Origin: Anopheles merus
Taxonomy: Eukaryota; Arthropoda; Insecta; Diptera; Culicidae
DNA: 64,000 nt
Reading direction: 5' to 3'
NCBI RefSeq assembly: GCF_017562075.2
Contig: NC_054084.1
Span: 38,317,499-38,381,498, forward strand
The notes under the pieces are model-generated. The model saw nothing but the letters and a program-made list of their open reading frames with translations, was not told the origin of the DNA and ran no database searches. Positions 13,961-26,386 of this stretch are shown here, piece after piece. The stretch's first letter is position 1. Each line of letters starts with the position of its first letter. A program made the translations under genes and the position numbers.

Positions 13961-16900
13961 GTTGAACACCGAGTAGCAGAGGAACGTAGCGGTCTCTCCT
14001 GGAGTATACTGTATTTCATCTTCGTGGGATATAAATGTGCATCAAGTAAAATAAACAATAAATTTCAACACCTTCAATTACACCCATTCTGCTCAATTAA
14101 CTGGTGCTTTTCCTGTTTCTGTTTTCCCCCGTCTGTTCGTTTAACTTACCCACGTCTGTTCGTTTGAGTTTAAGAGGAGAAAAACCATTATCTTTTATTG
14201 ATGAAACACTGTTTAAGGTAGTAGAATACTATATGCTTTTCGGTCGGGGAATGAAATTGAATTCAATTTTATGGATCAGTTGTCACAAGTTTTAGATGTT
14301 ACTATTTTGGAACGATGCTGAAAAGAGGATTGATTTCTATAAGATGAGAGTTGGTCTGAGGGTTGAGCATGGGTTGATATGTGTGCTGCGTTTCCAATCG
14401 ATACTTATCATTTATATTCACTGAACGGATGTTTATAATCAATGGAGTGGAATTAATTATGTTCACAGTTAAGAATCAAAAATGAATGTTTTTCGCTCTG
14501 GTCATATTTTGTCACCGCACGGTAACTGCTCAACTACATTGAAAAATTTCTAGAGAGACAGTGAAAGACAGATTAAAGGCAAAACTACTATGGTGACTGA
14601 GCGATCTTCAATAAACTGTCTTCTGCATTACAACCTAACTGAAAGGATGAATGGAATATTTTTGAGGGGGGACAGTGTAAAAACAAAATCACACAGATTG
14701 ACCAAACGATATACATGATGACATGATGAGCAATGATATACTGAATATCAGCTCATAATATAAACTGCAATTTCAATAAATTATCCACTTCAATGTAACC
14801 TTTAAGTTACACTGAGTCGAGACGGCGAAAACTAATCATTAATAACCTTTCAATATTTTTTTGAACACTATCTCTCTGGTGGAAATCAAAGGAAATCAAA
14901 CCTTTTGCAATACCTACAACATATGATCTGTAAGTCTATTCATAGTTCAATTATGAAAATACAAGTGTTTTGATACAATACAAATAATTTTTCATCATAT
15001 GCCTACTTAATTACCCGTACTCTTAACATAACTTTTAACGATTTACGTAGCTGATTTTATTAGGAGATATGGTTGGTTGATTTGAATTATAAAAATTTAA
15101 AATAAAAATGTTTAGGTTCCTTTGATACATAACGTTATTTTATTATGGTTTAGTTTTTTTTTACAAGATTATCATCTGCTTCATGGAGTTACTTAATCTA
15201 ACATAAATTATTAAAAAAACACCTAAAAACATTGGACCCCTCAAGAATAAATCGCATACTGCATTTAAAATTTATATTGTTATAAGCGAACAAATACTTC
15301 CTAAATGTTTGTTTGTGTAAGGGTTAACTTCTACTTACTATTATAATTTTACTTGCAAAGATTTCAAGTTGCGTTAACTAGCAACGATACCACGGCGATT
15401 AAGGCCGTCGCTACTGTATCCTTTTTTCATCCGCTATGCATCAGCGTCAAAAGGGCTGTCTTGTTTATCTCTCCCCCGATTCATTCAGCACAATACATGT
15501 CATTCGCACACTTTATGTAATTTCCACGTAAGATCAGCTAGATGGAAAAAATCTCAGAACCACTCCCGCCCTTTCGTGGTATTAAATGGACAGGCAAATG
15601 TTCAGTTTGCAATGGTGGCTCACTGTTGCATAAATATAGAGAAATAATTATGGAAACAAATATTTACGAAAATGTCGCACTTGCATGAAACGATAACCAT
15701 TTCTTGTTTGGGCACACTTACAAACTGCACGCTTTATCAATGCATAACATTCCTATTTGATCAAAGTGCAAAACGTTACACATCAAACATACGTACCTCG
15801 AACCGCAACGCACCGCAATCACAAATCATGGTGCGTTCTTTTGGCCCGTCAATTCAGTACCAAACGCTATATGCAAGGTTATATATGTGTATGTATGGTT
15901 TTAGTTGTGAGCACCAATGATGGCAGGATTTTCGATGGCAAACATTCCCTACATCGCGTCAACCAGAAAGTGGGAGCATACCGGTGTACGCATAAATTTA
16001 GCGCTACAGTGTGACCGGGTGACATAAATATGGTTACCTTCCCCGGTACCGATCGTCGTGATGGATCGTGTGACGCGATGGAGTGCAAAATTTGTCGTTA
16101 TGCACGTGGCCTATCAGCTGCAGCCTATCAGGAACACAGAGTTTTCCGGAGCCTTTCCAGTCGCCGGCCCTGTTAAGCATTAACTACCATTGGCTGACGG
16201 GTTTGATTCCATCCGTCTCTGACGTGGTAATACAAGCACGGCAAAACATACATGATCCCTTTCGCCGGAAGGTGTGTGCGTGTGTTAAAACTGTTAAAAC
16301 TCGCCATAAGATGCTGTTTTCTTTGGTGCCTGAAGAAACCTGACTCTCATCGCGATTTTCAACTTGCATTTCATTGTAGGGAACTTCTCTCTACGCCCAT
16401 GCGTACCCCGTTCGTCCTTAAGTTTAGCCTGTACAATGCTTAAATCACAGCTATTACTTTACGGCGAAGAGTACACCGAAGACGAAGAAGTATTCCCCCT
16501 TTTACGAGTATGCTTACTGTTGAGTGCTTTATGAAGACGACCCTCAAGTCGATCCCGGACTTCACAAATATGAAAGAGATTCGCCAAAAGGTACAGCTAC
16601 GCTGATATCTTCGATAGTGTAACAACTTCGAGTGTTCACACTTGCGGTACTTGAACCGCTTTTTTGAAAAGAAAACTTGTACATAAAATCGGTTTCTTAA
16701 TTTTCTGAGCTTGCAACGGATAACTAACAAACTTTAACCACATCAGACTGAGTAAAAGCTTATCTTGTTGGTGTTTGTAGAATGCAGAACGAAAAATACC
16801 TTTTTAAAAACTAGAAAACTTACTATTTTGTTGCTGAAGGTAGAGAAAGCTATATTCGTCTACAAACCACGGCAGTCATGGCGGTTTATTGTGGAACAGT

Positions 16901-17813
16901 AAGGTGTCCTTTTTTGGTATTAAAAAGAGCGGTGAAAGTTTGAAGGACTTCAGGGACATAAAAAGCGACGAAATCGTTGAAAATTGTCATTACCAAATTA
17001 TTTTGGAAGTCAAAAAAGCATATCACTTCAGTGTACACATGATTCGTGAGCACACCTTTAATTGATCTGATGCAGTCGACGCTAAGCACAAGCTAAGTGC
17101 GATCTTATAACGATGGTGCACAGCATCGAGAATGGTTTTATGATGTTCGTTCGCTAACGAACGAAGTGTGACAAAATGGCTCCACCACCGACTGTGGTTG
17201 GTCATGTTGACACCCTAAATGAATGCGGGGCTAAAGAGGGTAAGGGGCTAATTGTACATTAATGGCTATATTTGTATTTTAATGCCTCGTTGGGATTGTT
17301 TTAACTGCTCAGATAAAGTAATTAAAGTAATGGTGTTCTTTCGAAATAATATCCCATCGTATGCTCGGGGCTTAAAAAAACGGTAGTGGCGTTGGAGCAC
17401 TTGCTGTTTACTGGTATTGGAACAAGACATTAATTTAGGATTCAAGGGTAGTTGAAAACACTTTACAAAATTGATTTTTTTATTCGATATATTTGGTCAT
17501 TTATTTGCTAGCACTATTATGCACAAATAGCACTATCCATATTACCCTTTTTGATTGGAAAGAAATATAAACTGAAATTTGTTACTAGCTACACGTTTGA
17601 TTTGTAATCACATGTCGTTTGATCGCTTTTGCTTTTCAAAACGAATTTAAATTGCCGAACAGTTGCGCAAAACAGCCACAAAATACTCCTCCTTAAATGG
17701 AGCAGTGAAGGGATTCAGGTAATGCAGGCACTTTTCTACAGAACATAACACAAAAAAAAGATGAATGCTTTACCACTGTTTGTGACTCGTTCTAGTATTG
17801 TAGACAATCTTCT
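13961..17813. other. noncoding stretch
   Basis: No exon, RNA gene or element ends were recognised. The short open frames near 15672-16730 overlap on both strands and have no domain motif. Confidence 0.55.
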
Positions 17814-17902
17814 TAAAATAAAATAATAAAATAAGATAAGATAAGATAAAATAAGATAAGATAATAAGATAATAAAGATAATAATAAGATAGAAAATAAA
17901 AA
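17814..17902. repeat. (AAGAT)n / (AATA)n microsatellite
   Basis: Interrupted tandem AAGAT, AAT and AAAT units run for about 90 bases. The opposite strand reads as an apparently hydrophobic short ORF, which is an artefact of the repeat. Confidence 0.85.
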
Positions 17903-20439
17903 GAAGAATTTGTTTAATCAAATTGGCGTTGTGGGTTCTATTTTCAGACCAAACCATTCAAAACCTTATCGTAGGGGCAACTTTTTCTCTCCTTTTTTCT
18001 AACATTATTGTTCTCTAACTGATTTTGTTGTGTTTTATTTCTTGTTTTTTTCTCGAAGTTTTTTTCTTACCTTACTCTGGTGAACTGGCAACGCAACTAC
18101 GATGGCGACATGACAAATACCATTGTGCAAACATTATGGCAATCATCGGGAGCGGGAAGGACTACTGAATTCAAACCAAACCAGAAACTTGGGCGCACAG
18201 TTATAAAACTTAACGAAATGCACCAATATATACGCAAACATTCAACACAGAACAAATAAGATAAAACAACAAAGATAATAAGCTAAATTGCTACGGCAAA
18301 TTAACAAATAAGGTGAGAAGCGCAGTTTCGGTTTTTGCTGACATCCGATCCAGCAGACAAACTTTTACCGAAACGCAATCAGCCGGTACCGTTCGTCTTT
18401 TATTCACCGCCATCGTGCAACCCCTGTTCAAAGTCATGGTCGACAAAGAACCAAGAGGAACTAGTTTTAGGTGAATTATATAAAATTGAAAAAATAAAAA
18501 AAAATCCTCAAAAAATGGAAAAATAAACCTCTACCTAAAAAGCATCGCAACCCCAAAAGTGCCCAAAGGCAAAGGCGCCCGTTAGTAGCCAATCGAGTGC
18601 ATTGGAGAGTTGGGTGTGTGTTCCTTTTTTTTCGTTCGCTCTTTGTAGCCGTTACCAATTGAACGGGAAAGGATTTTGTGCCATCGTTTTGTATGCACTA
18701 TGGTTGCAAGATCTGCCACGAAAACCATTCTTCCTGGGAAAAGAAGAAGGGGAGCTTAGTAGTGACGAGTATTGAAAATCAAGAGTGTAAAAGTTGCAGC
18801 CAGAACTTTTACTATTCACGTGCAAAGTTATCCGGCGCCACTAGAGAGAAAGCGAAAAAGTGAGCAATTCTTCGTGGTCGTTTTGTTCGTTGTTCATTTG
18901 CACTATTGTTGCGGGATGCTAAAAGGTAAAAAAATAACAAACGGGCAAACGTTCACAGTTGGCAAACCGGTAATTCGACCAGCCGCTCAGCCTCCATAGG
19001 TAGAAAGTTTGGAAACAAATGTTGTCAAATAAAACCAACAATCAGCAGGCTGCGAAAGAAATTAGAGTACGTCTGCTAAAACCCCTAATTAGCTCATAAT
19101 TCAGTAGACACGGTTGCAGATTATTTTGATAATTGTAGTTTGCGACGGTGGCTTGGCCGTCGTACGGTGGAAAACCTGTTTTACCGTGTGGTGTATACCG
19201 GTAGAATGCCCGTAGAGGCACAGACGGCACCGTAGCACAGATTCATTTTATACGAATGGGGGAAAATAGGCGCTGACTTAAATTTCTTCGTAGTGGGGAC
19301 AAATTTTCTTGAACATTGCAGTTTTTGCACAGCTTCATACATACCTACATACAAACACACTTGCTTGAAATACACCTTGCCTACGATTGTGCTGCACTGC
19401 ACAGGGACTATTATCATTTGCAGCCGTGACAGAGCTTACAGCTTAGATTGCGCCATACGCTGTTCACATTTGTGGTAAGGGAAATTGAATGCATTGGTGT
19501 ACGAACAGCATAAACTATTACACCGCTTTTTCACACATACTGAGCAGCCGTACGTACCCGTGCGATAAATTGCTAGGGTTGACCAAAAAGTGTATAATGT
19601 TTTGAGCCTATGTGAAAATATGTCGTTAAATTTACATGAGACTACAAACTCAATAACATGAAAGTATTGGAATGAGTTAAAGCATTTGTGTTGAAGTGTT
19701 TTATCAAAGAAAATAAATAAATTAAAAAAAAGTAAATTAGAAAATAAATTAAATTGCATATTATTTTTGAATTTTTCCGTAATATATATTTAAATCAAAC
19801 GATTTTGTCACTGCAGATGTTTTGTCGGTATAATTGCCCGGTACCACGTAAGGATACCTCGTTAAAACCATACTACGTTAGGATGCACTATTGTTACTGC
19901 ACAACTTGGAAAGCGTGCGTAATTAGCTAAAAGCTTTACACTATTCCTCCTTAAGATGGCAACCATACTAAACAGCAACGGCATAGGACCTCTATGTCAT
20001 ACCCAAGTTTTCGAATTACGTGCTTCCAAAATTGATTACGCATTTAAGCTACGGTGAATATCATCTGGTGGTGCTAACATTCGGAAGTGAAAACTGTAAA
20101 ATGCATCTGCTTCCCATGCCTCCCAGTCATAAGCAGCAGGATTCAGTGAAAAATTGCGCAAATGCTTGCCAGACAACACATGAAATACGTGACAAAAGCA
20201 GCCATTGAGTTCATACACTGTACTGAGCTAGCCCTGAGCAATAGCATTTGGTTCGTTGGAGGATTTTAAAACAAAATTCCCTAATAGTCCAATTGTCAAA
20301 TCGGACAAGTGATCTATTGAAAAAAAAAATATCTTCATTACCCTTGTAGAGACGTGATCAACAGCACTCTTTCTTTCGTCCGCAGTAAAATATTATTAAT
20401 AAAAAAAATTTAAGCTGTCTTTGTGATTAGAGATTTAGA
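17903..20439. other. noncoding stretch
   Basis: AT-rich sequence with several A runs. No exon with a recognisable domain, RNA gene or element terminus was seen. Confidence 0.55.
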
Positions 20440-20487
20440 GGTCCAGGCCTGCCTGTACAACACTAGTGAAAGTGAGCTTGGCTTTCA
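20440..20487 (-). mobile_element. SINE-like 3' part, split by retrotransposon insertion
   Basis: On the minus strand this segment reads AAGTCACTGAAAGCCAAGCT and continues to a GGTCC-like end. It lies immediately beyond the (TAA)n tail of the non-LTR element. I recognise it from memory as the downstream half of a common Anopheles tRNA-type SINE-like repeat whose upstream half sits at 31237-31339. Removing the intervening insertion brings the halves together in order and orientation. The identification is from memory and unverified. Confidence 0.5.
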
Positions 20488-20850
<363 letters not shown>

Positions 20851-20931
20851 CAACGGGCCGTATGGCCTAATTAAGATGTAACAGTTAAATTGAAAAAAAA
20901 TACATAGCAAAAATAAGATTTGCATCGCAAT

Positions 20932-21464
20932 TCACTGCGGCCACGGCAAAAGCCGGAGACGTTCCTTGAAGCACTGAGTTGAGATGTCGAAGTCGAAGCA
21001 ATCCGAGACAGTGTTGAAGACAGCCGACATGCGGAACATAGGGTCAGACCGACCAGCACTGGAACGGGGTTGAGCGAGCCGTAGAGTTTCTCTAGACCTA
21101 AGTGTTCGGGATGGTGCATAGATATCGACTCGATGCAACAAAGGCGATGAGTCGATAGAGCCATTTAGCAATCCAGCGATGAAAGAGCACTGTGCATTGC
21201 GTCTTCTAACCGAAAGAGGTTCAAGGCCTAGAAGACGGCACCGCGCAGCATACGAAGGAAGATTATTGCGATCCTGCCAGGGAAGTAGGCGTAGGGCATA
21301 TCTCGTGAGCTTACGTTGAATCGCCTCAAGTCGAGCAATTGAAGAAGCGGTAGTTGGGCTCCAGACTACGCACGAATATTCCAGAACCGAACGAACGATG
21401 CAGTTGTACACAGCTTTGATGCACATGAGGTTGCGGAATTCATTAGTTGTCCGGATAACCACGC
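20932..21464 (-). pseudogene. LINE ORF2 C-terminal part (downstream of BEL insertion)
   Basis: This is the C-terminal continuation of the reverse-transcriptase protein, ending at a stop at 20932-20934. It has the usual post-RT pattern of Jockey/CR1-like elements: a YNCIVRSVLEYSCVVWSP-like segment where chain growth and thumb functions lie, then IQRKLTRYALR, then a basic tail. The frame stays open beyond 21464 only by reading into the BEL LTR. The true upstream partner ends at 29906. The segment is part of one interrupted gene, not a separate protein. Confidence 0.85.
21460..21464. repeat. target-site duplication CACGC (left copy)
   Basis: CACGC immediately precedes the left LTR and recurs at 29906-29910 after the right LTR. 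A 5-bp duplication is typical of BEL/Pao integration. Confidence 0.9.
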
Positions 21465-21780
21465 TGTCGCGCACACGAAAGTGTCTTTCGGAGCAGCAGC
21501 TTAAGACAGGCACAGTACACGCCGACTTAAGCACAATAATGAACGCACCAACTGGTTCTTGGCAAGTAATGGCTTCATTAATTTATTAAATTGATTTTAT
21601 ACTCTAAAAATGCTGACCGTCGTCGATCAGCATATTCTTCTTAGTCTATTCTTCTTAGCCTATTTTTCCATTTAATCGTTAAACCAGCGCGCATCGCTGG
21701 CGCGTTGCATAACGTAGCTAGTCAGCATTTATTGACCTAGCAACGCTTTGCTTTTTAAGCCTAAATTGTCGTCAGCGACA
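21465..21780 (-). repeat. BEL 3' LTR (element orientation)
   Basis: 316 bp, identical to the other LTR at every base compared except position 21599. On the element strand it keeps a TATA-like word (GAGTATAAAATC) and an AATAAA at about 21582-21587. It adjoins the polypurine tract, so it is the downstream LTR of the minus-strand element. Confidence 0.95.
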
Positions 21781-21790
21781 TCCCTCCCCC
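21781..21790 (-). other. polypurine tract
   Basis: On the element strand GGGGGAGGGA lies directly before the 3' LTR. This is the expected position and composition of the plus-strand primer of an LTR retroelement. Confidence 0.85.
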
Positions 21791-21809
21791 GTAAATCCTC
21801 GTAGGGGAG

Positions 21810-23288
21810 TTACAATTCTAGGTTTAAAGTGGGTGGCCTGCATGGAGGAGGACCAATATTTTGTTTTAGATATTTCTTGATTAACATCGCGGAAACCAAG
21901 ATGACCGTAATAGAAACACTTAGTATGGTTATTGAGAAAAGTACATAGTTACTGGTTACCGATTCTACTTCGTTAGACTTATCTTCTTTTGATATGCTTA
22001 AATTTAACATGGGTTTAAAATATGCTCTAACTTGCTCAGATTTTATTAGCATCGTCGGTTGTATTTCGAACTTGCTCGTCAAAATGCTACAGTCTAGTGA
22101 CAAGGTTATGATTCCGATTGAGCAGCTTGGGGTAGTGAGTGTTTTGTTACATTTAAGTAATATCTTATCAGGGTTGGTAGAGAAGAACAGAATACTGTTT
22201 GGATTTGTAAGTTGTATAAATTCAGTGACCTTTGACCCTATTTCCTTTGAACTACATCTGGTACCACTTTCTGTGTGTAGTAATGCTGATGCTATGCAGT
22301 CTGGTTCTCGTTGTATTATTTTCTCAGAAGATATGTAGTGCGATTCGTTCAGTTTAACAATTTCCTTCGGGTATAAGTAACTAGTTTCGTTGATGGCTAT
22401 TGTTTTTTCGTGTATGTCTAAAATCGTATGATTGGCAAAGTTTGGAATGGCTATGACTTTAAACATCTCGTAATTTTCTATCAATACAACTATGTTTTTG
22501 ATAGAAAAGACTATTTCACCCTTTTCTATCCTCCTATTGGTTATTTCCGAGTATTCTAAAACGTTATAATGACTTGCCATCTTTCTTCGTATAGTTAGTT
22601 TTAACATCTTTTCGTCCTCTAAATATAATTGGTTTGAATCTATTGCGTGATACTTATTTATCATGTCCTGTACTAGAGCGGTTGTAAGCATGATCGTTTC
22701 TTGTATATACTTTGTTAGAACTTCATTTTTGTTATGCTTAAATTCTTTGCTGAGAGCATCTATACCATCATAGAGTTTATCTATTCGGTGACGTAAATTT
22801 TCTGTTAACTCATTGTGTTTTTTATTTGTTTGGGTCAAACGTTCGGACACATGTGTAATTTTTGTATCCTCTGCTGCTCTGAAGGCTGCTAATTGCTCGT
22901 CTATGTCGTCTCCCCCGAACATGAAATCTTTTAATATACCAAATATTCCCCGGGAGCGTTTTGTCCTTTTGTGACTAATTCCTTGAATTAGTTGAATTGC
23001 ATGGTTGCATTCGCGCTGAAGTGTAACTTTTAGATCTGAGAGTTCGGAGTCCGTACTATTAACGGAGTTCAATACTGTGGTTAAGTGTTTTTTCAACGTT
23101 TGTAACGTATCCGTATCGTTTGCCGGACGTGTCCCCGTATGGAATGTCGTTTCCCATGCTCCTTTTTTTAATAGGAGTGTCCCAATATGATCAAAGTATA
23201 TTCCTGGTTCAGGGATAGGTAAAATCGATAAGCATTCGACTCTTACCAGAGCGGCTATGTATATTGTTATTTTAAGGATGAGCTCCAT
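21810..23288 (-). CDS. env: env-like membrane fusion glycoprotein of the BEL element
   Basis: An uninterrupted 492-codon ORF following pol. It starts with a hydrophobic signal-like segment (residues 4-20). A basic furin-type cluster lies at about residues 107-113 and is followed at once by a glycine- and hydrophobic-rich stretch (114-126) like a fusion peptide. A heptad-rich region follows (about 130-220). Several N-glycosylation sequons are present, and a C-terminal hydrophobic helix (about 448-470) precedes a short basic and proline-rich tail. This layout matches the baculovirus-F-type Env found in insect errantiviruses and in roo-like BEL elements. The ATG at 23288 overlaps the pol end by about 20 nt in another frame, so expression would need a spliced or reinitiated mRNA. 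It is the only structural ORF of this copy without a visible break. Confidence 0.85.
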   Translation of the reverse strand: MELILKITIYIAALVRVECLSILPIPEPGIYFDHIGTLLLKKGAWETTFHTGTRPANDTDTLQTLKKHLTTVLNSVNSTDSELSDLKVTLQRECNHAIQLIQGISHKRTKRSRGIFGILKDFMFGGDDIDEQLAAFRAAEDTKITHVSERLTQTNKKHNELTENLRHRIDKLYDGIDALSKEFKHNKNEVLTKYIQETIMLTTALVQDMINKYHAIDSNQLYLEDEKMLKLTIRRKMASHYNVLEYSEITNRRIEKGEIVFSIKNIVVLIENYEMFKVIAIPNFANHTILDIHEKTIAINETSYLYPKEIVKLNESHYISSEKIIQREPDCIASALLHTESGTRCSSKEIGSKVTEFIQLTNPNSILFFSTNPDKILLKCNKTLTTPSCSIGIITLSLDCSILTSKFEIQPTMLIKSEQVRAYFKPMLNLSISKEDKSNEVESVTSNYVLFSITILSVSITVILVSAMLIKKYLKQNIGPPPCRPPTLNLEL

Positions 23289-24843
23289 GATACGGGCCTA
23301 ATTTTGAGCTTTTTCCTTTTTGGTATTTGACTTGCTAGTTCTTCTGCTTTAGCTTTTATAACGTTAAGATTTGTTTCCTTCCTTTTTCCCCAATTTGGAA
23401 ATGTTTGATCTCGTTTTACCTCGAGTACTGCTAGTTTTACAGTTGGCCTATTAACTAAATTATTACCTACTTTGATTCGTGCTGAACGAGTTTGTCCGTC
23501 TACGCCAGTTACCAGCTCGCAGATTCGGCCTTTAAACCACTTTCCTTTCCTTTGTTCATCGGGAAACGTGACAATATCGCCTATTTGTAATGGTTTGGCC
23601 GGTTGAGTCCACTTTTCTCGTATAGAGAGCTTTGGGAGATACTCAGCTATCCACCGTCGCTAATATTGTTGAGTGATTGCCTGGGCCCTTTTCCAATCGG
23701 ACCGTACCAATTCTGTTTTGGTGATATCCGAGATATTCGGCTCCGCCTCGCCGGAACAACCTAGCAAGAAATGAGCTGGAGTTAGGGGCTCGTCATCTTC
23801 TTGTTCTAGTGTTAAGTGAGTCAATGGTCGATTATTTGTTAGGAACTCTATCTCAGTTAGTATTGATCTGAGAACGTGTTCTTTATAACTCTCAGCCATG
23901 GGAAGCAGACTCTTGATTTCTCCAACCATTCGCTCCCACGCACCTCCAAAATGAGGGGCGCCTGGTGGGTTAAAGATCCATTCTATGCCTTCTGAGGCAC
24001 ATCGATATCTTATTTGTTTCATCTCATTGTCGGCTCCGACAAAGTTGGTCCCATTATCGCTGTATAGGAAAGATACCTTTCCTCTTCTGTATTGCATATT
24101 TTTTAAGCAAACAATAAAGGTGCTTCCCGTTAGATCAATGGCTATTTCTATATGGATTGCTCTCGTGGTTAAACACGTAAATATAACACCCCACCTTTTT
24201 TCTGACCGTCTGCCTATCGTAACGAATAGGGGGCCGAAGTAATCTACTCCACAATGCGTAAATGGTTTTTAAACACTGCTGTTCTACATGTTGGCAGTGG
24301 TGCCATTATTGGTGGGATTGGTTTAGCTCGTGCGTTTTTGCAGTATTAACATCTGTTTATTACGTGCTTAAGACTGCTTCTGAGATCTATCACCCAGAAT
24401 TTTTGACGAACTGCAGCCATCACTGATTCGCTCTTCTGGTGGTAGTACCTTTCATGATAATGTTGCAGGATAAGGTTTGTAATGTGATGCCCTTTTGGTA
24501 GGACAATAGGGCTACGTGCGTTAAATTGAAGAAATTTAACGTGTTCAAGTCTTCCTCTAGAACGCATGATCCCATCTTGGTCCAACATAGGGCACAGGCA
24601 CCTAACTTTACTGCTGCCATTAATCGGGTTCTTCAATGAGAGTTGTATCATCTCCGTTTGAAAGCTTTCCCATTGAGCCTTTTTTAATAAGTGACGCTCA
24701 GCTAAGTCAAGGGTAGCTTTATCGATTGCTGTCGAAAATGACAGGGATTTAGCCTTACTTTTTAACCAATCCAAGTACTTTAGTGCGTACGCTACCGATC
24801 GTTTTAGACGGTGCCAGTTGGAACACCATTCGACGGAAATGCA
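23267..24843 (-). pseudogene. BEL integrase region, broken
   Basis: The N-terminal part (24774-24346) has the H2C2 zinc-binding pattern: HH near residue 95 of that segment and a C at its end. The catalytic core follows, with the SDNGTNF box in 24097-23660 and the GGAWERM box carrying the catalytic glutamate about 35 residues later. A C-terminal DUF5641-like domain runs to a stop at 23267-23269. Breaks seen are in-frame stops at 24844-24846 (just upstream), 24346-24348 and 23660-23662, and a frame change near 24265-24275 in an A/T run. Integrase would insert the cDNA and explains the 5-bp target duplication. As sequenced it cannot be translated as one protein. Confidence 0.85.
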
Positions 24844-26386
24844 TTAATAGTCTATTCTTTCCACTGTTCTCGAAGTGTTTACCCTTTTCCGGTCTTCAAA
24901 TGTGTCCGGAATGTCTGGTGTTAGTGTTTTTATTTCTAAATTTTTGAGAAAGTCGGGACCATTTAACCATATTGACTTTTTCTTACAAGTTTTTGTAGCT
25001 TCGTCAGCAGGGTTTTCTGCAGATGCTACCCAGTTCCACTGCTTCGGAGAGTTGAACTCCAAATTTCTCCGATTCTCAGGGCTACGAACTGATTATATGT
25101 TCTAGGCTCTGAGTTAAGCCAAGCTAGAACTGTTTTTGAATCGGTCCAAAAGAATTCTGTTTGAACCTTTAAGCGCAATTCCCTCTTGATTGATTCGTTT
25201 AGGCGAGTGCCTAGGACTGCCCCTTGCAATTCAAGCCTAGTGGTCAGTGGTTTGGTAGGAGCGACTCTTGATTTTGCGGCCACGATACTTATGTCGATGC
25301 CTAAGTCGTGGACTGTCCTAAGATACGTAAATGCGGCAAAGGCTTTTTCTGACGCGTCTACGAAAGTACGGAGCTCCCTGATCTTTACGTTATTTCCAAT
25401 CGAAAAACATCTAGGTATAGATATGTTGATCGAGTTTTCGATTCGGCTTATCCAGTTTTCCCATTTTTCCTTTATGGACTGTGTGATTTCGTCATCCCAG
25501 TCTAGTTTAGTTTTCCAAAGATCTTGCATCAAAATCTTACCTTCAACAGTAATGTTGGCAAGATGACCTAGAGGATCGTAGATTTTCATTATATATGAGA
25601 ACATCTGACGTTTCGTTAGTGTTTTAATATCTGCCCTTTTAAACTTGTAGGTAAAGACGTCAGACTCTTTGTCCCAAATCAATCCCAACACTTTATCGAA
25701 ATTTTGATTTTTCTCCTCTATGCCAAGTACACTTTTCTCGGATAACCTGTCGGTTGGAATGCTTGTCTCCACTTCTTTTGAGTTGGAAAAGACATTTCTC
25801 ATAAAGAATTTAGCATCATCATGTATTTTACACACCTCCGAGATAGTATTCACGGCTGTATCAATATCTGGATAACTATCTAGGTAGTCATCTACGTAGT
25901 GATTTTCAATAATTGCTTTTACTGCCTGGGGATAAATATTTTTGTAACGCAGTGCGTTCTCGTTCTTCACAAACTGAGCACAAGTTGGTGAGCAAGTTGC
26001 CCCAAATGTCATCACTTGCATAACGTAAACTTGAGGAACATCAGAAGGCGATGCTCGAAATAGAAATCTTTGAGCGTCTTGATCTTCCCGTCTCACCTTT
26101 ACCTGGTGATACATTTCCTTGATATCTCCTGAACAGCCTATTTTGTGTTCCCTGAAGCGGACTAGCACTCCGAACAGGGACGCAGTAAGATCTGGGCCGG
26201 AAAGAAGTTGAGAATTAAGGGATATATTTTGATTTTTTGCAGCCGCGTCGAATACTAAACGTGGTTAGGGAATGGGTTTATTATGGTTTATCACGGAAAA
26301 GTGGGGAATATAGTTTATTTTCCCGTTCAATTGCAGCAGTTCCATTGGTGTCGCCTTACGTGCATATCCCTTTTCAATGTATGCGT
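24844..26386 (-). pseudogene. BEL reverse transcriptase and RNase H, broken
   Basis: The long open part at 26168-25026 contains the RT palm with the YVDDYLDS catalytic box, a MKIYDPLG motif typical of BEL/Pao connection regions, and RNase H boxes TFVDASEKAFAA, TRLELQGA and FWTDSKTVLAWL. The frame continues after a shift into 25062-24844, which carries ENPADEATK. Visible breaks are a frame change just upstream near 26395-26405, a TAA at 26265-26267, a frame change near 25060-25066 and a TAA at 24844-24846. Two of the frame changes fall beside short A/T runs. The RT would copy genomic RNA to cDNA. This copy would need help in trans. Confidence 0.9.

Noticed and set aside
21465..21780. LTR considered as a solo LTR
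   Set aside because: A second copy 8.1 kb away, the polypurine tract, pol genes and matching CACGC show a full element.
21994..22338. 114-codon plus-strand ORF
   Set aside because: It lies opposite the env-like ORF and has no independent support.
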